The notes beneath the pieces are model-generated. The model worked only from the letters and a program-made list of their open reading frames with translations. It made no database searches and was not told where the DNA came from. Of a stretch of 64,000 nucleotides of DNA, positions 57,194 to 64,000 are shown piece after piece. The translations under genes and the position numbers were made by a program. The DNA is taken from contig NC_133536.1 in NCBI RefSeq assembly GCF_048544455.1, forward strand, positions 164,844,825 to 164,908,824, written 5' to 3'. The stretch's first letter is position 1; each line of letters begins with the position of its first letter. This DNA comes from Silene latifolia. Lineage: Eukaryota; Streptophyta; Magnoliopsida; Caryophyllales; Caryophyllaceae.

Positions 57194-59405
57194 AACTTCC
57201 CCAAACCAAACCCTTGCTTTTCCCCAAGCAAGAACTAGACTCGATCCTAAAACCTAGTGGAACAATTTCAATCTCAGAGCGAAATGCAACCATAAAGCCT
57301 AAACCAATTTAATGCTATAAATCAACAATCAATTAGCAATATGAATCATGCAAACGAGTTATGTAGTCGTTAAAAATCGCTGAACCGTCGACCTTGCAAG
57401 ACTTTTAAAAATTGGACTCTCACGGGTCACTCTTCTCTCATGAAGCAAAGGGTAAGCATATATATATATGTACGAGAGGAAGAGAAATAGCCACTCACCT
57501 AGACTACTACCCACATAATCATGCATGCAACTATTATGATAGACAATTCTAACTACCGTACATACATTCCAACAGAACAAGGTCCTGTCACAGCCGAGGG
57601 CTTACAAAAGTATGGTAGAGTGAGGCAATGGGTGAGAAAAGGCAAAATATTTATGGGAATGTGGAGGTATAGGTGATCAAGCTAGTACCTAAACAAAACC
57701 ATATGACAACATCCATTTCCAACTCAACTATAGAATTAAGCACAATGCCCTTCATTTGGCACAAAACTCACCAAACCGAACTGAAAATACTCCTCGATAA
57801 ATGTAAATAAAACATAGGAGTGAAACCGTCTCAAACATTTTTCCATTTTTTTTCTTTCTTTCTTTTCTTTCTATTTTTTCGGTTTTTTTCTTTCTTTTCA
57901 TTCACGTTTTTTTTTTCTCTCATTTTTTTTCTCTTTTTTTCATTTTTCAATTCTTTTCTCATCCTCCTTTTCTTCATTAAATACCAACTCCAAATTACTG
58001 GATACAAGCCAAACTTGGCACAATAAATTATATACCGCAAAACAATCTACACTAGCTTGACAAGGCAGGCTAAATTTGGATGTAGCTAAGGGTCAACAGG
58101 CAAATTTGACTAATGTGGAGTTCAATGGGTAAAGATTAAATAAAGGGAAAATTGTAAGCACCAATCTGCATGTGACACCAACCACTAACCCGAATGTATG
58201 CAGGCAAAAAGCAATTGAATTTCATAAAGTGCAAATTAATGATACATGATATGCAAGGAGTAACTAATCACAATCCTACATGAAACTGGACACAAATGAC
58301 ACCAGTTATATGAGCTCTAATCCTTAGAAATTAAAAGTAGGTTGCCAAAATTCAGGTCAAGTCTATAATCCAGCAAATATTTTAACAAAAACTCGTAGGT
58401 ATGCATATGTGATTCTACTAATAACATGTCAATTAAGTAAGGCTTAAGCGTAAATAGCTGAAAATGCAATGTCATCATTGAAATACTACCGTTCCGACTC
58501 AACCTATATGCTAAAATAAACGTGAAATTTTTTAAAATTTTTTGAAATTTTTGAAATTTTTGAAATTTTTTGAATTTTGAATTTTGTATATATAGGAGAT
58601 AAAATAAAAAATGCAAACTGAATAATTAAACGTGAATGCAAAAACATATGAATGCTATATAATGCAAAAACCCTTCCCCAAACCAAATCACACAATGTCC
58701 CCATTGTGCAAAATCATGTAATGAAATAAAAGGGAAATGAGAATTTGCGATAAATTAAATAAACCAGACATGAAAAGGACTCGGAAACTCACAAGACTTT
58801 AAGCGCAACAAAAGGAAACCTCCCCAAACCAGCATGAGCTAGGAGGTTTCAGTAGCCAGCAGTGCTATCATAAAGTACCTGAAAAGAAAGAAAATACCGC
58901 GCATTATCCGAGAAAACAAAAATGAAGCGGTAAATTACGTGCAAAGAATTAAATTGAAGAAAGAAGTACAGCAGCTACAGTGGTCGATCGACCGATGGTC
59001 CTGGCCGATCGACCAGTTCACAATGATCAGAGGGTACTGTACTGCTGAGGGCAGTCGATCGACCAGCTAGGTCAGTCGATCGACTGACCTACCTGACGAA
59101 ACAGCTTCTTTCTTCGAATTAACTCAATGAATTGAGTTAACTTGGTCTAATAACCTGTAAATGCACATAAAAACGCGCCCAAAATTGCGCTAAACCCAAT
59201 TGTAACAGTCTAAAGACGGAAATTAAACTAAGCACACACTAAGAGTTTTTATTTATTTTTTAAACAAGTACGAATTTTATTCGCAAAACTAAACAAATCA
59301 CATCCGGGTTGCCTCCCGGCTAGCGCTGGTTTCAGACCGGTCCCACTCGACCTCTTTTCCTTCAGCCAATTACTCTAATTGAGCCCAATCAAAGCAGTTC
59401 AAAGC
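57194..59405 (-). mobile_element. 3' non-coding interior of the 55483-62135 element
   Basis: It starts with the purine-tract complement and contains T/C-rich runs (57840-57970) and a TTTTTGAAATT repeat (58520-58580). Two more 21-bp palindrome pairs are present (58983/59004 and 59054/59075). Near 59305-59345 is CGGGTTGCCTCCCGGCTAGC, the complement of a GC-rich block common in Athila-like interiors. No gene is seen; the poly-Phe and poly-Lys frames are low-complexity. Confidence 0.65.
58983..59084. repeat. Palindrome array GTCGATCGAC in the element interior
   Basis: Cores start at 58983 and 59004, then 59054 and 59075. Both pairs are 21 bp apart. The second core reads GCCGATCGAC and the others are perfect. 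Confidence 0.9.
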
Positions 59406-60485
59406 TCACAGCAACCTGTCATACATCTGCGCATGTGCTACACAAAACTGTAAGTAGCACCATAAGATAGAAATAACATAGGAAATCAAAATGTAAAAAC
59501 ATTTAAGCCTAACAAATTTCCTATGGCTGCTCCTAAAATCATCCACAAAATAATTCTGCCCTCCATCTAAGGGCGGAATATAAAAGCTCAAGTTAACCAC
59601 AGGTGGAGAATTAGAGAGCTCAGGAGCAATTGACTCAAAAATAACGCGAGTAGAATTAAGATGCTCAGACGGGTATGAACCGTGAGGTGGAGAAGTCTGG
59701 TCAACTAAGGGAGAAGGTGGATAATCGTCCCAAATGCATGGGATAGTAAAGTTAAATGGGTCAATGGGGTCTCTTAAAATAGGCTCATCATCTATATCAT
59801 CATAAGTATCCCATTTGACCTCAAGACTGTCTAAATCTACCTCCTCACTCTCCGCATCGCTAGACTCGTCAAGATGGAGATTCTCAAAGAGAGTCTCCAA
59901 ATCATCCTCACTATCTGTGTAAGAATCATAAAGGGATTGTTGACTATCCTCATAAAAAGGATTGTCAACCACGCTAGTGGTCTCCTCTATGTCTCCGTCA
60001 GCATTTCCTAGATTGGTTTCTAAGGTCTCACCCACCCCCTCATTCAAGTTAACATGAAGAGAAAAAGTAGGTTTAAGAGATTCAGTAGCAAACCAATTAA
60101 AGAATTCTAATACCTCAATTACGGGGATTCCTTTGAAATCCCACTTACCTATAGACTTGAGGTATGCTCGCATAAGGTCATTCATATGCCGGAAAATAGT
60201 GCAGCATATTTGGAGATCAGAAAAGGCATCTCGTCTGGGCTCAATAAACTCCCAAAGTCTGGCTAAATAAGCACCAAAGATTTCATCCTCTTCCTGTGGA
60301 AAACTTAGAACATGAAACATGAGAACGGTCTCAAGGAACCGAAGTTCCCTGAGACTAAAGAAAGAAAGACTAAAATTAAAGACAACTAAAACTAGCGCTG
60401 CCTCCCCGGCAACGGCGCCAAAATTTGATGCCTGTCGTTGCGTGCACCAAAAATAATATTTATAAAACCAAACTACAACTAGCAA
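59406..60485 (-). mobile_element. Single long frame of the 55483-62135 element, function unknown
   Basis: The open frame starts inside the right LTR edge. The part after the primer site has FPQEEDEIFGAYLARLWEFI and FSDLQICCTIFRHMNDLMRA (about residues 60-110), which may be a remote gag-like helical segment. A long acidic region follows, with DSYTDSEDDLETLFENLHLD and DESSDAESEEVDLDSLEVKW (about 185-225). The C-terminus is hydrophobic (CFYILISYVISILWCYLQF), a possible membrane segment. No zinc knuckle, protease or polymerase motif is visible. Confidence 0.55.
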
Positions 60486-61021
60486 GTGGTAGTAAAGGTC
60501 GATCCGCAGGGAGGTAGGGAGATAATAGTTGTTATTAATTCTAGTCTAAGGGTAACAGTGAGGGGGGTTTTGATTCGAGTTATATCTAAGTCTAATAACA
60601 TAAACTAATTAAGCAGATAAAAGTAATAAAGGATGCAAACAATGATAAAAGAAATGCTAAGACGGTTGGTTCACTATAGCTGCGATGGCACAAAATCCTA
60701 GGTAAGTCCGAAATACAGTCGTGTAGGATGTGTAAAACAAGTCCTCTCGGTCCAAGTTAACTAGTAGCTCATTTCGGCCTATGCTACTAGTCCCTAAGTC
60801 TCACTAATGCTAGCTCTCGCCCTGAAAAGTGATTCCTAAAGCCTAAATTACATTATCTCTCGATCTTAGCAATTTAGTCGTCTCAACTCGTTAATTAATG
60901 CCCTTCCCTATCTTTCGATCTATGGGTTGGTCAAAACTAAGCATCTAACAAGTCTCCTCTCGGTCTCATTGTTAAATATTGCACTTAACGAATTATACGG
61001 TGCTAATCAGACACGAAGTCA

Positions 61022-61094
61022 GTCGATCGACCAGCTATCCCAGTCGATCGACCAACCGGCTCAGTCGGTCGACTAGTTAAGCCAGTCGATCGAC
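61022..61094. repeat. Palindrome array GTCGATCGAC, exact 21-bp period (right LTR)
   Basis: Cores lie at 61022, 61043, 61064 and 61085, and a pair at 61597 and 61618, matching the left LTR. The second core is the perfect GTCGATCGAC here. Confidence 0.93.
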
Positions 61095-62135
61095 CAAGCC
61101 CTAATGCGGGGTCACCTATTCTAATGCCATCTACGCCATAGATCCCCTACATCTTAGCACGAATGATTTAGCTAGACATATTAGCGATAATAAAAACAGT
61201 AAAATTAACAACTAAAGCAAACGAATTCATAATTGAACTAACTAAATAATTAACTAATATGAAACGATAAATTAGCTTTGGGAAATCTAACTAGCAATTC
61301 TAACTATGGAAGAATAAAAGAAACGAAATTGAACGGAAGAACAGAGAATACCGTAAAGAGGAATTGCAGCGAAATGATCAAACCCTAATGCAAAAGAAAA
61401 TTTTATTGACGGAAAATTTATCTAAACTAATGAATACTCGATTGTATGATAGGAACTGAAAACTAAGCTAATGAATGATGAATAATGAATAGGAAAGGAG
61501 TTACGTTATATAGGAATGTCACGTAAAACCCTTATTCCTAAACCTAATTACAATGGGCTTCCTCGTCTTTTAATTTGCGCTTCAGCTCGTGGGATGGTCG
61601 ATCGACCACTGGGTCCAGTCGATCGACCACAGGCGCTGTACAGTAATGCATTCTGACAATTCCTACAGCGCGCACCGATCTTAAAACAGCCTCCATTTCT
61701 TCGTTACTTGGTCAAATCAGGCGTTCCACGCGGCGTTGGAAAGCTAAGAGGATAACCTTTCACCTCCAATTAGAATCACTCGATTATCAGCTCTATAACT
61801 CGAGATATTGCCATCTGAAGCAGGCTGCAATATCGTGAAGTGCTTCTTTGCTTGTTTAAGCTTTGCAACTTGTACGCGACCATGCTTTTGTTGTCTTTAG
61901 GCCTTGAAACGCGCACCAAGCTCATTCCTCGAGTCAATACCTCATGTCAAATCCTATGCTAAACACTCGGGAACGGATTCGGCTCATTTTCCGCTGGATT
62001 CTTCACATTTCTACAATATTACACAAAAACACAAAAGTAGACGGAAATAGGGAAAACAGTAGCTTAAACTACAAAAATGGGCTCTGAAATGGGTGTAAAA
62101 TAGGGTGTAAAACATCATATAAATGACACGCATCA

Positions 62136-62994
62136 CATTACACGATTGTGACTCATAGCAACAGAATGTGACAGCAATTAAGTATTCTATATAGATCCAG
62201 CGGTGAGGTTAACAAATGATAACACTTTATTCGTTAGCCTTTATGTTAGACATGTGCCGACCACCAGGTTCATTTATCCAGTTGGGACGTTTATAACTGT
62301 AACCAAATAGGGAAGTTACGATAGATTGCATTGAATCATCAACTTGCAAATGTACACGACTCGGGGCAATTATGACATGTTCTTACTATGTTTTAGTATT
62401 CCCACACTAAATAAGAACTCCTCCAGTACTATGACCAAGTTTAGATCCTTCATGTTGACCGTGACAATATGTCTAATCTTCATAAATCGATATACTACCC
62501 CAAGTACGTACATACCAACATAGACCGTTTACGCTAAATGATACTATGAAACACCCACCCACTTTAACATGTAGACAACCACATACATCTGACAGTTAAT
62601 AAGCAAACATCACAAGAGATCTCTGTAAAAGTAAAATTCGGCCGAGTATGAATGGTTATTCGGTCGAGTAAGCTCTACTCGGTCGAGTATAAGGATATAC
62701 TCGGCCGAGTAAGCCCTACTCGGTCGAGTTGTAACAGGCAGAGAGCCAACAATTGCAATCCAACATCCTGTGTTACCTGCATCCAAACATACTACCACAA
62801 TACGGAATATAACCGATTCCACGAGGTCCACAGTTAAGCCAACAGAAGGGTAACGGCCTTAAGGCCAAGTACAGTCATCCAAAGTAACTAATAAATCTCG
62901 AAAGTAAACATCCAAAATAAAAGTAATAAGCCCAACACAAAAGAAATAAATCCAACACCAAAGAAGCCAATCCAAGCAATCTAACAACACAAGG
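62136..62994 (-). mobile_element. Gypsy A copy 2 interior, non-coding
   Basis: It continues the sequence interrupted at 55482. No frames of protein character are seen. It contains a palindrome array (62636-62730) and leads into minus-strand coding sequence at 62995. Confidence 0.6.
62636..62730. repeat. Palindrome array TACTCGGYCGAGTA in gypsy A interior
   Basis: Five cores, alternating CGGCCG and CGGTCG centres, have successive starts 22, 19, 22 and 19 bp apart, averaging 20.5. The last is TACTCGGTCGAGTT. Confidence 0.9.
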
Positions 62995-64000
62995 TCAATA
63001 ACGAGGACCCTCTTCCATGTCATCATCACCACCTGCGCTAGAAGTACCTGCGCCTGAACTGCCCACACCTGGAAAACCTGCTGCTGCTGCTGATGAATCT
63101 CCTCCTAGCTGACTGCCATAGTTGGCTCCCCACGGTCCCGCAAGGCAGCCAAACTCAGTCTCCTCCGGAGGTCTCCAGTAACTCGGGTCAACTCCGTAGC
63201 TGTGGAATACTCCCGTGTCCACTCCCGGTCCCCTCCACCAGACAGGCTGTGCTAGCTGTGTCCCTATGCCCTGGTTAAAGGTCATCTCATGCATGTTGCG
63301 GAGCACCAAAGTAGTGGAGATCCGCTCGGCCAGTCACTCGGGCCGCCCCGGGTCATGCACGTGGGGGGGGGGCAAGTCTTGTAAGGGCAGAAGTCAGGGG
63401 CGGAGTAAGAGGGCTCAGGTACAACTGGATCTACCCTAGACTGCCTCACCCTACGACGCTCTCGAGGTGGGGGAGGTGCCTGCTGCTGCCCCTCAGGCAC
63501 GGTGACAGGCTCAGGTAGGTCCAAGAGGATCCTTGGGTCAATCAGATAGGTATGGGGCGCAGGCCTAGGAATAGCACAAGGCTCCCACTCAGCCAAATGG
63601 TCAACAACAGGGAGGCGAGCTGGGTCTGGAAGCACCATACACATAGATCCCCTCACCCTCCAGGCATAAGACCCGTCATCCATCTTCCTCAACCATCTGT
63701 TCTGACACAAGTACTGAGCGTCCATGGTATGAACAGTCTCTACATACTCATCCCTCTCCGGAGGTGGGGCCTCAAAATCTGTCAGGCGCTGAGCTAGGCG
63801 GGTCACTATGGCCCCGCAAGCAATGTGTCGGGTATCAGACTGTGCCATGCGCTCAAGACTAGAGCACACTACCCCTGGAGCACTATAGTAGAACGGTTTC
63901 TGACGGTGTAGATTAAGATAAGACATAAGCAACATGACCTCGTGAGAATTAAGCTTGCTCACGTCGTCTCTCGAGTACAGCAAACAGGTCAACACCCTCA
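62995..64000 (-). mobile_element. Extra reading frame(s) of gypsy A copy 2 (Athila ORF1-like?), running off the window
   Basis: Two overlapping minus-strand frames (63282-63995, probably continuing beyond the window, and 62995-63309) are Pro- and Ser-rich at the C-terminal end, with GDDDMEEGPRY as the last residues. The upstream part has SKLNSHEVMLLMSYLNLHRQ and CGAIVTRLAQRLTDF, a pattern like the 'putative plant transposon protein' or Athila ORF1-type domain. The likeness is by eye only. It lies on the 3' side of the element, between pol (outside the window) and the LTR. Confidence 0.5.

Larger units (their letters stand above)
55483..62135 (-). mobile_element. Non-autonomous LTR element with 1.7-kb LTRs (Athila-like primer site)
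   Basis: The perfect 5-bp duplication CATTA flanks it (55478-55482 and 62136-62140). LTRs are 55483-57193 and 60426-62135, starting TGATGCCTG and ending ACGCATCA, with inverted 6-bp tips. On the minus strand the primer site TGGCGCCGTTGCCGGGGA (about 60403-60420) follows the right LTR, and the purine tract GGTTTGGGGAAGTT (57194-57207) precedes the left one. The 3.2-kb interior has one long minus-strand frame and no pol. By eye the LTRs are about 99% identical, so the insertion is young. It sits inside gypsy A copy 2. Structurally it looks whole. Confidence 0.92.

Noticed and set aside
57820-58040. Phe-rich and Lys-rich frames
   Set aside because: They are translations of a T/C-rich run in a retroelement interior.

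Overview
The window is plant nuclear DNA, almost certainly from a eudicot with a transposon-rich genome. The evidence is nested Ty3/gypsy and Ty1/copia elements with plant-type primer-binding sites (tRNA-iMet and the TGGCGCC class), a Mutator-like element (MULE) carrying plant-only cargo genes, Stowaway-type MITEs with TA duplications, a hAT-like MITE, and one intron-bearing host gene. The Retand-like layout of one element fits Caryophyllales (Retand was described in Silene), but that placement is only an inference.

Layout. 1-6107: the 3' end and LTR of a gypsy element, sitting inside the LTR of a gag-only Athila-like gypsy relic. 6108-10131: leader, primer site and 3-kb LTR of a minus-strand gypsy element, with a hAT-like MITE inside the LTR. 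10132-13395: a single-copy-looking island with a broken TPR gene. 13396-15339: a solo LTR holding a Stowaway MITE. 15340-19534: the only intact host gene, a SAGA subunit of the ADA1/Hfi1 type (16543-17652). 19535-42504: a minus-strand copia element (target duplication CTTTA). Its left LTR is split by a 16.6-kb MULE (19616-36191, duplication ATATATAG), and the MULE is split in turn by a very young, largely non-coding LTR element (23429-32720, duplication GTAAC). This is a three-level nest with all three target duplications readable. 42505-44071: AT-rich spacer with a MITE. 44072-64000: a minus-strand gypsy family present twice, wrapped around a non-autonomous Retand-like element (45675-54045) with gag-protease on one strand and an antisense reading frame on the other, and further invaded by a non-autonomous element with 1.7-kb LTRs (55483-62135, duplication CATTA).

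The MULE carries four genes: a degenerate mudrA/FAR1-type transposase, an unknown 159-residue acidic protein, a GRF-type zinc-finger membrane protein, and a MAIN-like plant mobile domain (PMD) protein. The second and third are divergent and share a 490-bp intergenic region with a TATA box at each end and about 14 tandem AACGG-type units between them. The transposase and the 159-residue gene converge on a telomere-like CCCTAAA tract.

The most striking unexplained signal crosses element families. Short perfect palindromes are arrayed at nearly fixed helical spacing. The core TACTCGGTCGAGTA and its variants recur every 18-22 bp in gypsy LTRs and leaders. The core GTCGATCGAC recurs exactly every 21 bp in another LTR family. 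GACGAA...TTCGTC palindromes recur every 31-34 bp in both arms of the MULE. Spacers vary while core and period are kept, which suggests helically phased protein-binding arrays.
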